From NCBI GenBank assembly GCA_947451115.1, contig CANFXV010000003.1, positions 32,477-96,476 on the forward strand: DNA of 64,000 nucleotides. Direction: 5' to 3'. A program made the translations under genes and the position numbers. The notes beneath the pieces were generated by a model. The model was given only the letters and a program-made list of their open reading frames with translations. It searched no databases and had not been told where the DNA came from. Positions 27,732-36,539 of this stretch are shown one piece after another. Origin of the DNA: Bacteroidota bacterium (GTDB lineage Bacteria > Bacteroidota > Bacteroidia > Chitinophagales > Chitinophagaceae). The first letter of the stretch is position 1. Each line of letters opens with the position of its first letter.

Positions 27732-28664
27732 ATGAATACTAGAAGAAAATTTTTACAGCAAGCTGCCACTTTAACAATGGGGGCTACTTTACTCAATAAG
27801 TCCAGTTGGGCCAATAGTTTTATGACCGATGCACCCTTGCCTGCACCAGGTATTCAATTGTTTACTTTATTTAATGATATGGATACGGATACCTTGGGCA
27901 CGTTAAAAAAAGTAGCCGCTGCTGGTTATATAAATATTGAATCTGCTTTTAGTAAGCAACCAGGATTTTATGGTAAGCAACCCAAAGAATTTAGGACCTT
28001 ATTGCAAGACTTGGGCATGCAGTGGCGTTCGCATCATGTAGCTGGGGCACCCTTAAAACTGCCACCAGGTTATAAATTACCCTTGGGTCCAGATGGTCAA
28101 CCCATGAAATTTCCTCCAATGAAAAACTTAAGAGACAATAGTCAAGAAATGGTGGACTTGGTAGCGGAATCAGGTATTAAATATATAGTATGTGCGAATA
28201 TTCCAATTGATACAGTAGATGAAATCAAAGAAGCTGCTGCTATTTTACAAAAAACAGGGGAGCAGGCAAAAAAAGCAGGATTGCAATTAGTTTACCACAA
28301 CCATGCCTCCGAGTTTAATAAGGTAGGAGACCTAGTGTCCTATGATTACTTCTTAACACAACTTAGTGCCGATATTTTAAAAATGGAATTGGATTTGGGT
28401 TGGGTTTTTAGAGCTAAAAAAAATCCGGTAGCTATATTCAATCAAAATAAGGGTCGTTTTCCATTAATTCACGTGAAGGATATGGATGCAGCTGGAAACA
28501 TTGTTCCTTTTGGAACGGGCAGCTTTGACTTTAAAGAAACCTTCCAACATATGGATGCAGCGGGATTGAAGTATTATTTCTTAGAACAAGATTTTCCTAA
28601 AAATCCATTGGAAGATATCAAGACTTCCATTCAAAATTTCGAAAAATTTAAAAAGACTTTATAG
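27732..28664 (+). CDS. Tat-exported sugar phosphate isomerase/epimerase-family TIM-barrel protein
   Basis: Starts MNTRRKFLQQAATLTMGATL, a twin-arginine signal, so it is exported folded, likely with a metal cofactor. The rest is an AP-endonuclease-2-like TIM barrel with the metal/substrate-site segments LQLVYHNHASEF, MELDLGWV and PLIHVKDMDAAG. The start is ATG 27732; an earlier TTG (27675) would put 19 residues before the Tat signal. About 310 aa, normal. Such enzymes act as isomerases, epimerases, dehydratases or 3-keto-sugar enzymes; which one is unknown. Its neighbours are an oxidoreductase, a permease and glucosidases. Confidence 0.85.
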   Translation: MNTRRKFLQQAATLTMGATLLNKSSWANSFMTDAPLPAPGIQLFTLFNDMDTDTLGTLKKVAAAGYINIESAFSKQPGFYGKQPKEFRTLLQDLGMQWRSHHVAGAPLKLPPGYKLPLGPDGQPMKFPPMKNLRDNSQEMVDLVAESGIKYIVCANIPIDTVDEIKEAAAILQKTGEQAKKAGLQLVYHNHASEFNKVGDLVSYDYFLTQLSADILKMELDLGWVFRAKKNPVAIFNQNKGRFPLIHVKDMDAAGNIVPFGTGSFDFKETFQHMDAAGLKYYFLEQDFPKNPLEDIKTSIQNFEKFKKTL

Positions 28665-28720
28665 GTGATTAGTTAATTTATCTTCCCCCCTCTATAGTGA
28701 TTTATTAAGTGAGTTTGATA

Positions 28721-28756
28721 AAAAAAACCTCCTACGAGCAATCGAGGAGGTTTTTT
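28721..28756. terminator. bidirectional terminator between isomerase and oxidoreductase genes
   Basis: AACCTCCT (28726-28733) pairs with AGGAGGTT (28745-28752), with an inner CGA/TCG and GCAA loop, one bulged A, an A run before and a T run after. It serves the plus-strand isomerase gene and, read on the other strand, the convergent Gfo/Idh gene. Confidence 0.88.
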
Positions 28757-28777
28757 ATTTAAATGATTACTTAAATC

Positions 28778-29968
28778 TTATTTAATTACTTGTTCAGTAA
28801 TCTTACCTGTAGTTTTATGTTTTAAGATTAATTTCTTAGTACCATAGTGAGTCATTTCTTCTTTAATTAAATAATGGTCTTGATCATATTCTACTAAATG
28901 ACTTTCTTTAGTTAATCCTGTTTTTCCTCTCCAGATATCTAATTGAACAGGCTCCCATAATTTAGATTTAGCAGAACGGTAAGCAGCATCTAATACACAA
29001 TTGACAATATAACCATCATAAAAAGTTTCTTTAGGGGCTTCGCCTTTTTCCATAGCGTTGAACATGTCCATGAACATATGGTTGTAACCTAATTCATTTA
29101 ATTCATCACCTACTGGGAATAACCAACCGCTATTGCTTTCCGATTTTTCTGAAATATAATCTCCGCCTTTTCCTGTAGTGAACATTTCAAAACCTGTTCT
29201 TAAAAAACTATTAATCCAAATAGTGCCCTCTGTGCCCATTACTTCATCACGTAAATCCAAACCCCCTCTAAATGTCCAGCTAACTTCAAACTGACCAATT
29301 GCGCCATTCTCATACTTCACTAGTCCAATAGCATGGTCTTCGGCATCAATAGGTTTTACTTGTGTATCTGCCCAACACATTACCTCCACTGGTTTAATAT
29401 CTTTTCCAATATAAGACCTTGAAATTTCTACACAATGACAGCCTAAGTCTAAAATACAACCACCACCTGCTTGTTCAATATCCCAGAACCAATCACTATG
29501 TGGGCCAGGATGTGTTTCGCGAGACTTCGCCCATAAAATTCTTCCTACTGCACCTTCCTTCACAGATTGGTTGGCCTTAATAAATTTAGGCGTGTATACT
29601 AAATCCTCCAAATAACCATTGAATATGCCAGCTTCTTCCACAGCAACTAACATTCTTTTTGCCTCTTCACCATTACGGCCTAATGGCTTAGTGGTCATGA
29701 CTGCTTTTTTATGTTTGCAACACAACATCACAGCAATTTCATGAATATTATTGGGAAGGGCAATACATACCACATCCACATCGGGATGGGCAATGGCAGC
29801 TTCCATATCGGTGGTCCAATGTGCACAATGGTAATCTGCAGCAAATTTGGTGGCAGACTCCTCACGACGTGCATAAATACTTACTACTTTATCTTTACTT
29901 CTATAACCTTGCAGGGCATCGGCATAAAAACGACCAATAAAACCTGCACCTAACATTGCAATACGCAT
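28778..29968 (-). CDS. Gfo/Idh/MocA-family NAD(P)-dependent sugar oxidoreductase
   Basis: A Rossmann start MRIAMLGAGFIGRFYADAL is followed by VDVVCIALPNNIHEIAVMLCC and the catalytic-region AVMTTKPLGRN, in which the Lys of the EKP-type motif is retained. A second conserved His-containing segment, ILDLGCHCVEISRSYIG, is also present. The protein has no signal, so it is cytoplasmic. At 396 aa it has a C-terminal extension after the usual fold. It is 41 bp downstream of the MFS permease gene, on the same strand, suggesting that the permease brings in its substrate. The substrate is unknown; a keto sugar or sugar acid derived from beta-glucan breakdown is possible. Confidence 0.9.
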   Translation of the reverse strand: MRIAMLGAGFIGRFYADALQGYRSKDKVVSIYARREESATKFAADYHCAHWTTDMEAAIAHPDVDVVCIALPNNIHEIAVMLCCKHKKAVMTTKPLGRNGEEAKRMLVAVEEAGIFNGYLEDLVYTPKFIKANQSVKEGAVGRILWAKSRETHPGPHSDWFWDIEQAGGGCILDLGCHCVEISRSYIGKDIKPVEVMCWADTQVKPIDAEDHAIGLVKYENGAIGQFEVSWTFRGGLDLRDEVMGTEGTIWINSFLRTGFEMFTTGKGGDYISEKSESNSGWLFPVGDELNELGYNHMFMDMFNAMEKGEAPKETFYDGYIVNCVLDAAYRSAKSKLWEPVQLDIWRGKTGLTKESHLVEYDQDHYLIKEEMTHYGTKKLILKHKTTGKITEQVIK

Positions 29969-30009
29969 CTTGAATAATTTTTGATTTTTATAATTGTTGT
30001 TTAATTTTT

Positions 30010-31224
30010 TTAAGCCAAACTAGTAGTTTCTTTTTTCTCTTTAAAGAATAAGATAAAGGCAATCAATACGGCACCAGCAATAGCAGCCGGGGTTAACCAA
30101 ATTGAAGTCCAATTATGTGCCGCAGTGCCAGTAATGGCATTGGCAGGAATTTTATACTGGTCTACTACAAAGCCACTGTACCATGTACCAATAAACATGC
30201 CCACTCCATAAGTGGCAAAGGTGAATAAGCCTTGTGCGGCGTTCTTGATTTTTTCTCCCGCTTTTTTCTCAGTGTACATGTAGCCTGTGACAAAAAAGAA
30301 ATCGTAACAAACACCATGTAATATTATACCAGCATATAACATCCAATTATGATCCATAGTTCCATAGGCAAAAAATAGATAACGGAGTAGCCAAGCGCTT
30401 ACGCCTAAAATGAGCATATTTTTCACCCCCACTTTATTGAACATAAATGGAATGGCCAAAATAAATAAGGCTTCTGAGACTTGTCCAAGGGTCATTTTTC
30501 CTGCGGCATTGTCTAAACCAATTTCATTTAAAAAAGGGTTGGCAAATCCATAATAAAAAGACAAAGGAATACAGATGGCAATAGCGGAAATAAAGAAGAT
30601 TAAAAAAGACCTAGTTTTAAATAAAACCAAGGCGTCCATACCTATAATTCCGGAGGCAGATACTTTTTCTGTTTTTGCTTTCGGTGGCGTATTGGGTAGG
30701 GCGAAACTTAGTAGTCCTAAAATAGCCGATACAATAGCTGCCACTTGAAAACTGCCCGCTGTTTTTTCAATACCTAATTTGCTTATAATTAAACCAGCTG
30801 CTATCCATCCTAAAGTGCCAAAAACTCGAATCCATGGAAATTGTTTTCCGGGGTCGGTCATCTGCGCAAAGGCCACACTATTACTTAAAGCGATGGTAGG
30901 CATGTACATTAAAGAGTAAACTAAAATCACCCAATAAAAACCAGTGTTGGTTACTTGGGTCGCATACAATAAAAGGGCAGCGCCTACTAAATGTAAGACC
31001 CCCATAATTTTTTGAGCGGCAAAAAATCGATCCGCAATCATCCCTACAAAAAATGGACTAATAATGGTCGCAATGGCGCCAGCACTATAAGCAGCCCCTA
31101 CATCCACCCCTGATGATTTTAATACTTCACCCATATAAGTACCCATGGTTACATACCAAGCGCCCCAAACATAATATTGTAAGAACATCATGGAGGAAAG
31201 CATTACACCAATTTTAGTCTTCAT
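30010..31224 (-). CDS. MFS permease of the nucleoside/sugar-proton symporter family
   Basis: Twelve likely membrane helices. The N-terminus IGVMLSSMMFLQYYVWGAWYVTMGTY and the SPFFVGMIADRFF loop are typical of the NupG/XapB-like nucleoside:H+ symporter group, whose Bacteroidota members often sit with sugar catabolic genes. The start is ATG 31224; a TTG at 31251 is less likely. About 404 aa, full length. It lies upstream of the Gfo/Idh gene and downstream of the metZ terminator. Sugar rather than nucleoside transport is inferred from the neighbours. Confidence 0.85.
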   Translation of the reverse strand: MKTKIGVMLSSMMFLQYYVWGAWYVTMGTYMGEVLKSSGVDVGAAYSAGAIATIISPFFVGMIADRFFAAQKIMGVLHLVGAALLLYATQVTNTGFYWVILVYSLMYMPTIALSNSVAFAQMTDPGKQFPWIRVFGTLGWIAAGLIISKLGIEKTAGSFQVAAIVSAILGLLSFALPNTPPKAKTEKVSASGIIGMDALVLFKTRSFLIFFISAIAICIPLSFYYGFANPFLNEIGLDNAAGKMTLGQVSEALFILAIPFMFNKVGVKNMLILGVSAWLLRYLFFAYGTMDHNWMLYAGIILHGVCYDFFFVTGYMYTEKKAGEKIKNAAQGLFTFATYGVGMFIGTWYSGFVVDQYKIPANAITGTAAHNWTSIWLTPAAIAGAVLIAFILFFKEKKETTSLA

Positions 31225-31260
31225 CGTTGAATTGTTTTTTTGCGAATTCAATATACTTAA

Positions 31261-31291
31261 AATAATGTAAAATGCCCCATTGAAGGGGCAT
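31261..31291 (-). terminator. hairpin after metZ
   Basis: ATGCCCC (31272-31278) pairs perfectly with GGGGCAT (31285-31291), loop ATTGAA. On the minus strand it is followed by TTTTACATTATTTT, a broken T tract, so it is probably the metZ terminator but not a textbook one. Confidence 0.6.
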
Positions 31292-31317
31292 AATATTGAG
31301 CAATAAAGTGATTAGAA

Positions 31318-32484
31318 TTAGGCTTCTAAAGCTTGCAGTATATCCGCTAAAATATCTTCCTTGTGTTCAAGGCCAACCGAAATACGAATCAATCCAGGGG
31401 TTATGCTCACTGCAGTTCGTTCTGCTTCAGATAATTTTGCATGCGTAGTACTGGCAGGGTGGGAAGCAATACTTTTGGTGTCTCCTAAATTTGCAGTCAA
31501 GGAGAGCATCTTTAAATGATTTAAAAATTGTCGACCCGCTTCAATACCGCCTTTTAATTCAAAACAAACAATTCCACCGCCATTATTCATTTGTTTTTTA
31601 GCAATGGCATAATGTGGATGAGAGGCTAAGAATGGATATTTTACAAAATTAATTTTTTGGTGCCCTTCTAATTTTTCTGCTAGGTAAAGTGCATTGCTGC
31701 AATGCCTTTCCATTCTTACTTCCAAAGTTTCTAAACTTTTACTTAATACCCAAGCATTGAATGGTGACAAAGACGGTCCGGTGCTTCTGCAGAATAAATA
31801 AATCTCATGAATTAAATCTTTGCGACCAACAATGGCCCCTCCTAAAACACGGCCTTGTCCGTCCATCCATTTAGTAGCAGAATGTACTACTAAATCCGCA
31901 CCTAAATCGATAGGCGTTTGACCAATGGGCGTCGCAAAGCAATTGTCAACGTTTAAAATAATATTGTGTTTTTTTGCGATGGCACTGACCATGGCAATGT
32001 CTATTACTTCAACCCCAGGATTGGTAGGGGTTTCTAAATAAATCATTTTGGTTTGAGGGGTGATGGCGGCTTCCCATGCTGCAGCTGTGGCGCTGGCTCC
32101 TACATAACTAAAATCAATACCATATTTTGGCAAGTACTTTGAAATTACGGTATGCGTACTTCCAAAAATTGAATTGCATGAGAGTAGATGATCTCCTTTT
32201 TTTAACAAAGCCATTAAGGAACCAAAAACCGCACTCATGCCAGATGCTGTTGCAAAACCTGCTTCTGCATTTTCTAAGACACACAAACGATCTACAAATT
32301 CTTTTACCGTTGGATTAGAAAAACGACTGTAAATATTGTCGTCGGTTTCATCTGCAAAAGCAGCACGCATGTCTTCGGCATTATCAAAAGTAAAACTACT
32401 TGTTAGGAACATAGGAGAGGAGTGCTCTTTTTCGGGCGTGCGATCTACTCTTGTTCTTATTAATTTTGATTGTTTATGCTTCAT
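31318..32484 (-). CDS. metZ: O-succinyl/O-acetylhomoserine sulfhydrylase, PLP enzyme
   Basis: Makes homocysteine directly from an activated homoserine and sulfide. Cys/Met-metabolism PLP features: YSRFSNPTVKEF, ENAEAGFATASGMSA, MIYLETPTNPG, the PLP-lysine region VVHSATKWMDGQGRVLGG and GLIRISVGLEH at the C-terminus. Length 388 aa is normal. The name usually given to this type is O-succinylhomoserine sulfhydrylase, but the local metX implies acetylhomoserine is made, so the acyl donor is open. It is 34 bp downstream of osmC and shares its strand; metX is divergent from the pair. Confidence 0.92.
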   Translation of the reverse strand: MKHKQSKLIRTRVDRTPEKEHSSPMFLTSSFTFDNAEDMRAAFADETDDNIYSRFSNPTVKEFVDRLCVLENAEAGFATASGMSAVFGSLMALLKKGDHLLSCNSIFGSTHTVISKYLPKYGIDFSYVGASATAAAWEAAITPQTKMIYLETPTNPGVEVIDIAMVSAIAKKHNIILNVDNCFATPIGQTPIDLGADLVVHSATKWMDGQGRVLGGAIVGRKDLIHEIYLFCRSTGPSLSPFNAWVLSKSLETLEVRMERHCSNALYLAEKLEGHQKINFVKYPFLASHPHYAIAKKQMNNGGGIVCFELKGGIEAGRQFLNHLKMLSLTANLGDTKSIASHPASTTHAKLSEAERTAVSITPGLIRISVGLEHKEDILADILQALEA

Positions 32485-32518
32485 ACAAATATTTTTAATG
32501 CCTAATTCTTTTTTGAGT

Positions 32519-32938
32519 TTATCCTATTTCAACTTCCCAAGTAATCACTGCACCTGCAGCTCTAAGGGTGGCTGCAACGGAGCAATATTTATCTAAGGAT
32601 AAAGCGCAAGCTTTTTCAGCTTTTTCTTTGGTCATGCTTCCTTTTAATTTGAATACCATATGCACAGTCGACCATAAGGCCGGTTCTTTACCTGTTTCGC
32701 GTTCTCCATCAATGATCATTTCGAAAAATTCAATGGTTTCTTTTTGTTTGTTTAAAATCATTACAATATCTACACCACTGCAAGCGCCCAATGCACTTAA
32801 TAAAGTTTGCATAGGTCTAAGGCCAGTGCCATGGCCTCCTTGCTCTACAGGGATGTCCATGCGCATGGTATTATTTGCCTCGTCCACTGCATTAAAAACA
32901 AAGCCATCATTCATTCTTGTCACCACCATCCTAGCCAT
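32519..32938 (-). CDS. OsmC-family peroxiredoxin-like protein
   Basis: About 139 aa from the ATG at 32938. The family pattern is visible: GLRPMQTLLSALGACSGVDIVMIL carries the first redox Cys, and ALSLDKYCSVAATLRAAG carries the second. OsmC/Ohr proteins reduce organic hydroperoxides. It is placed between metX and metZ, in the same direction as metZ. The sulfur-metabolism neighbourhood suggests a link to thiol homeostasis, but that is only context. An ATG 13 codons upstream exists but adds residues with no family match. Confidence 0.88.
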   Translation of the reverse strand: MARMVVTRMNDGFVFNAVDEANNTMRMDIPVEQGGHGTGLRPMQTLLSALGACSGVDIVMILNKQKETIEFFEMIIDGERETGKEPALWSTVHMVFKLKGSMTKEKAEKACALSLDKYCSVAATLRAAGAVITWEVEIG

Positions 32939-33033
32939 AAAATAATAATTGTTAGTTAATTGAAATATAAATTCCAATGAATATGCAAATGTAATTCAAA
33001 TAGATAGTTACTTTGCATTAGAATACGAAAAAA

Positions 33034-34056
33034 ATGGAACCATTGGTTTATCAATATGATGCCCCTTTTACCTTAGAATGCGGGGTGAGCTTGCCTCAAT
33101 TGAAAATTGCCTACCATACTTATGGGACATATACCCCTGGTAAGAAAGTGGCTTGGGTATGTCATGCTTTAACTGCCAATTCCGATGCTGCAGATTGGTG
33201 GAAAGGACTGATTGGAGAAGCTTATTTAATTAATCCAAATGATTATTTTATTGTTTGTGCGAATATTATTGGTTCTTGTTATGGATCAACTGGGCCATTA
33301 AGTAGTGAAATCGTGGGCACTTCCATTGGGTTTGAACAATTTCCTACCATTACCATTCGAGATATGGTGCAAGCACATATTTTATTGCGCAAACATTTAG
33401 GCATCGATGCCATTGATTTATTATTGGGGGGAAGCATGGGGGGTTATCAAGCATTGGAATGGGCAATTTTTGAACCCACCTTAATTAAAAAAATGTTTTT
33501 AATTGCTACCTCACCATCCGAAAGTGCTTGGGGAGTGGCAGTGCATACGGCGCAAAGATTGGCCATTGAAGCAGATTGTACTTGGAATGAACCTTCTCCC
33601 AATGCTGGTGCAAAGGGTTTGAAAGCCGCCCGTGCCATTGGCATGTTAACCTACCGCAATTATGGTATTTTCCAAGAAAAACAAACCGATGAGGATCCTG
33701 AAAAAATTGACAATTTTAAAGCCTCTTCCTATATCAATTATCAGGGAGATAAACTAGTAAAAAGATTCAATGCCTATAGTTATTGGTTGTTGACGAAGTC
33801 GATGGACAGCCATCACCTGGCTAGAAAAAGAGGGGGCGATTTAATAGCTACTTTACAAACTATTCAAATACCTACTTTTATTATTGGTATTAACAGTGAT
33901 ATATTATGTCCATTAGATGAGCAAAGATTTATGGAACAACATATGCCAAAAGCAACTTTAGTAGCCATTGATTCGGTGTATGGGCATGATGGATTCATTA
34001 TTGAATCGGTGCAAATTTCGGCGCATTTAAAAGCTTGGTTGGCCAAGCAAGCCTAA
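33034..34056 (+). CDS. metX: homoserine O-acetyltransferase
   Basis: Acetylates homoserine, the first committed step to methionine; product feeds MetZ. Alpha/beta-hydrolase fold with the nucleophile Ser134 in LLGGSMGGYQALEWA, the Asp in GINSDILCPLDEQ and the His in VYGHDGFI near the C-terminus. Substrate-side markers NIIGSCYGSTGP and FPTITIRDMV are typical of MetX. At 340 aa it is slightly short but complete. The intergenic region to osmC is 95 bp and I see no riboswitch in it. Acetyl rather than succinyl specificity is assumed from the family and not tested. Confidence 0.93.
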   Translation: MEPLVYQYDAPFTLECGVSLPQLKIAYHTYGTYTPGKKVAWVCHALTANSDAADWWKGLIGEAYLINPNDYFIVCANIIGSCYGSTGPLSSEIVGTSIGFEQFPTITIRDMVQAHILLRKHLGIDAIDLLLGGSMGGYQALEWAIFEPTLIKKMFLIATSPSESAWGVAVHTAQRLAIEADCTWNEPSPNAGAKGLKAARAIGMLTYRNYGIFQEKQTDEDPEKIDNFKASSYINYQGDKLVKRFNAYSYWLLTKSMDSHHLARKRGGDLIATLQTIQIPTFIIGINSDILCPLDEQRFMEQHMPKATLVAIDSVYGHDGFIIESVQISAHLKAWLAKQA

Positions 34057-34085
34057 ATCGCTTTAATTTTATAAAAAGAAAACCT

Positions 34086-34265
34086 ATGAAATTTTTAAGA
34101 CAAATTGGGGAGTACTTATTTTTAGTAAAGCGAGATCCAAATCAAGAAAGGTCGGGAATGATGAAAGCGATGCATGGCATGAATAGAATTTCATTGCTTA
34201 TGTTTTTGGTTGCTTTACTGGTAATGTTGTTTAAATTTTTATTGCTACCTTATTTCAAGCACTAG
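34086..34265 (+). CDS. small membrane protein (possibly DUF6728)
   Basis: 59 aa from the ATG at 34086. A polar N-terminal half (FLRQIGEYLFLVKRDPNQERSG, split here by function: amphipathic then charged) is followed by MHGMNRIS and one membrane helix (LLMFLVALLVMLFKFLLLP). I recall a family of short Bacteroidota proteins with a K-D-P and MHGMNRIS pattern, named DUF6728, but I am not sure. It lies 29 bp downstream of metX and ends 2 bp before the convergent lpxB. Function unknown. Confidence 0.7.
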   Translation: MKFLRQIGEYLFLVKRDPNQERSGMMKAMHGMNRISLLMFLVALLVMLFKFLLLPYFKH

Positions 34266-34267
34266 TT

Positions 34268-35383
34268 CTATTTATGCTGAAGTGATCGTAGTATAATATC
34301 AGCAGCTACTTCACTTGCCTTTTCTCCAGAATAAAGTTTATTTTTTAAGGCCTGATAATCGGCCTGTATATTTTTTTGTGTGGTAGGATCTTCTAATAAT
34401 TTAGTGAGCTCATCTACTAAATTTTTGGTATTTAAATTTTCTTGAATCAATTCCTTCACTACTTCCTTGTCCATGATTAAATTTACCAGGGCAATGAATT
34501 TTATTTTCACAAAACGTTTTGCTAAGGCCAAGGTAATGGGGTTGCCTTTGTAACAAACTACTTCGGGTACCCCTAATAATGCAGTTTCTAAAGTAGCCGT
34601 TCCGCTGGTCACTAGTGCTGCTTGACTGTGTTGTAAAAGGGCATAGGTGCTCGCTTTGACTACATGTACATTGGGTTGCGGTGGGATTAGAGAAGCAAAC
34701 CAATCGTCATCCAAGCCGGGTGCTTGTGCCACTACAAAATGATGTCCAGGAAAATGAATGGCCACAGACAACATGATGGGTAATTTTTTTTCAATCTCTT
34801 GTTTTCTACTTCCAGGCAATAAGGCAATGATGGGTTCATCTTTAAATTGAGGTAGGGGATTTGGCAAATTTGATGCTGCCGCAATAACTTCCATTAAAGG
34901 ATGTCCTACATAATCCACGTCCCAGTCCCATCTTTCTTTAAAATATTTTTGCTCAAAAGGTAATATGCATAATAATTTATCAATGCTTGCACGCATGGCA
35001 GGAACTCTATTTTCTTTCCAGGCCCAAACCTGTGGGGCAATAAAATAAATCACTTTTAATTTTTCTTGCTTGGCCCAGTTCGCAATGCGTAAATTAAAAC
35101 CAGGATAATCAATGCAGATTAATACATCAGGGGCAAAAGCTTTAATATCTTTTTTACAAAAACGAATATTCTTAAGAATCGTAGGTAAATTAAAAAGCAC
35201 TTCCACCAATCCCATAAAGGCTAAGTCTCTATAATGCTTGACCAATTGACCTCCTGCAGCTTGCATTAAATCGCCACCCCAACATTGCACTACTGCTTTG
35301 TTGTCCATGGTCTTAAGTGCTTTAATCAAATTAGCACCATGTAAATCTCCGCTGGCTTCTCCAGCAATAATGTAATATCTCAT
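34268..35383 (-). CDS. lpxB: lipid-A-disaccharide synthase
   Basis: Joins UDP-2,3-diacylglucosamine and lipid X to form the lipid A disaccharide at the inner membrane. Hallmarks: MRYYIIAGEASGDLHGANLIKAL at the start, CIDYPGFNLRIANWAKQ, YFIAPQVWAWKENRV and LLPGSRKQEIEKKLP, plus ALVTSGTATLETALLGVPEVV near the C-terminus. Length 371 aa is normal. Directly downstream of a small membrane-protein gene (1 nt) and surE, so the three are one transcript. Confidence 0.96.
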   Translation of the reverse strand: MRYYIIAGEASGDLHGANLIKALKTMDNKAVVQCWGGDLMQAAGGQLVKHYRDLAFMGLVEVLFNLPTILKNIRFCKKDIKAFAPDVLICIDYPGFNLRIANWAKQEKLKVIYFIAPQVWAWKENRVPAMRASIDKLLCILPFEQKYFKERWDWDVDYVGHPLMEVIAAASNLPNPLPQFKDEPIIALLPGSRKQEIEKKLPIMLSVAIHFPGHHFVVAQAPGLDDDWFASLIPPQPNVHVVKASTYALLQHSQAALVTSGTATLETALLGVPEVVCYKGNPITLALAKRFVKIKFIALVNLIMDKEVVKELIQENLNTKNLVDELTKLLEDPTTQKNIQADYQALKNKLYSGEKASEVAADIILRSLQHK

Positions 35384-35674
35384 TTATAAAAACCATTTAC
35401 ACGCAATGGCGATGACTGCGTAAATACAGGTGGTAAAAAATACGCCCTTGGCTATTTTATCTTTTTGTTTTTGAAAGAAGATGGTGAGCACTACTCCGTT
35501 AATTAGCAAGGAGATACTAATCATGGCGGATAAGATAGATTTCTGACGATTCAGTAAATATAGAAATTCTTCCAAACTAAAGGCACTAAACTTCCACTCA
35601 TAAAATATTAGGAAGCCTAGGAAAGGCATAGTCAAGCCCACTAATACACCAATGATATAATTGTCTTTTACCAT
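35384..35674 (-). CDS. small membrane protein of unknown function between surE and lpxB
   Basis: A protein of 96-98 aa with three predicted membrane helices: IIGVLVGLTMPFLGFLIFY, AMISISLLINGVVLTIFF and a C-terminal GVFFTTCIYAVIAIACKWF. I see no known motif. It overlaps the end of surE by 7 nt from the ATG at 35674 (or 13 nt from the one at 35680) and abuts lpxB, so coupling is likely. The place suggests a link with lipid A or envelope maintenance, but this is context only. Confidence 0.7.
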   Translation of the reverse strand: MVKDNYIIGVLVGLTMPFLGFLIFYEWKFSAFSLEEFLYLLNRQKSILSAMISISLLINGVVLTIFFQKQKDKIAKGVFFTTCIYAVIAIACKWFL

Positions 35675-36453
35675 TTCCATTTCTTGCTTAATTTATCTTT
35701 AAGTAGGTGGTTGGTCAAATCAAATTGAACAGGTACTACACTTACATAATTATTTTTCAAAGCCCAAACATCAGTGTCTTTAGATTTGTCAAAATTCACA
35801 AACTCCCCCGTGAGCCAATAATACTTTTTGCCATGTGGATCAGTTCTTTCTACAAATTTTTCATCGTATTTGGCATAAGACTGTTTACAAATTTTAATGC
35901 CTTTGATTAAATCGGTGGCCACTTTTGGAATATTGACATTTAAGCAAAGATGTTTGTCTAAGTTCTTGTCTGCCAATAATTTTTTCACAATAATTCTGGC
36001 ATAGTGTTGCGCAGCAGTAAAATCGGCCTCAATACTTAGGTCCAAGAGGCTAAAGCCAATGCTTGGGATGCTTTCAATAGAAGCTTCTAAAGCAGCCGAC
36101 ATGGTGCCTGAATAAATTACATTAATGGAATGATTGGCGCCATGGTTGATACCACTTAAGCAAATAGAGGGTTTACGGTGCAGGACTTTGTCTACGGCTA
36201 ATTTTACACAATCCACAGGGGTACCGCTACAAGTATAGGCCTCTACACCGTCTACAATATGTGCTTTTTGTAATCTTAAATGTTGTCCTAGGGTGATGGC
36301 ATGGCCCATACCACTTTGAGGTTTATCGGGTGCCACTACCACAACCTTGCCTAGGTCTTTGACCGCTTCTACCAAGGCTTTAATACCAGGGGCACTAATA
36401 CTATCATCATTCGTAATTAAAATAACTGGTTTTTCTTCTTTCATCTTTGCCAT
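35668..36453 (-). CDS. surE: 5'/3'-nucleotidase SurE
   Basis: Dephosphorylates nucleoside monophosphates, a metal-dependent survival protein. The N-terminal metal site ILITNDDSISAPGI is at about residues 11-24 (Ser where many homologues have Gly after the two Asp), followed by VAPDKPQSGMGHAITL and the second metal-site segment SGINHGANHSINVIYSGTMS. The start at ATG 36453 is taken; ATG 36444 (MKEEKP) is as good. About 261 aa, normal. Divergent from the XRE-S24 regulator, whose operators lie 65-100 bp upstream. Confidence 0.93.
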   Translation of the reverse strand: MAKMKEEKPVILITNDDSISAPGIKALVEAVKDLGKVVVVAPDKPQSGMGHAITLGQHLRLQKAHIVDGVEAYTCSGTPVDCVKLAVDKVLHRKPSICLSGINHGANHSINVIYSGTMSAALEASIESIPSIGFSLLDLSIEADFTAAQHYARIIVKKLLADKNLDKHLCLNVNIPKVATDLIKGIKICKQSYAKYDEKFVERTDPHGKKYYWLTGEFVNFDKSKDTDVWALKNNYVSVVPVQFDLTNHLLKDKLSKKWKW

Positions 36454-36517
36454 AATGCAAGTTACCAAGATAGGCCCGCGCAACAAAATAAAGAAAATGC
36501 TAAAAATATTTGGTAAT

Positions 36518-36532
36518 ACTAAAATATTTAGT
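36518..36532. promoter_or_regulatory. operator 1 (palindrome) upstream of XRE-S24 regulator
   Basis: ACTAAAATATTTAGT has perfect six-base arms (ACTAAA/TTTAGT) around ATA. It sits between a TTTG (36509-36512) and a TATATTG (36532-36538), i.e. inside a plausible promoter spacer. A looser version (GCTAAAAATATTTGGT) is at 36499-36514. Confidence 0.65.
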
Positions 36533-36539
36533 ATATTGC

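Noticed and set aside
32939..33033. SAM-type riboswitch between osmC and metX
   Set aside because: The gap is only 95 bp, AT-rich, and shows no pseudoknot or conserved core that I can see.
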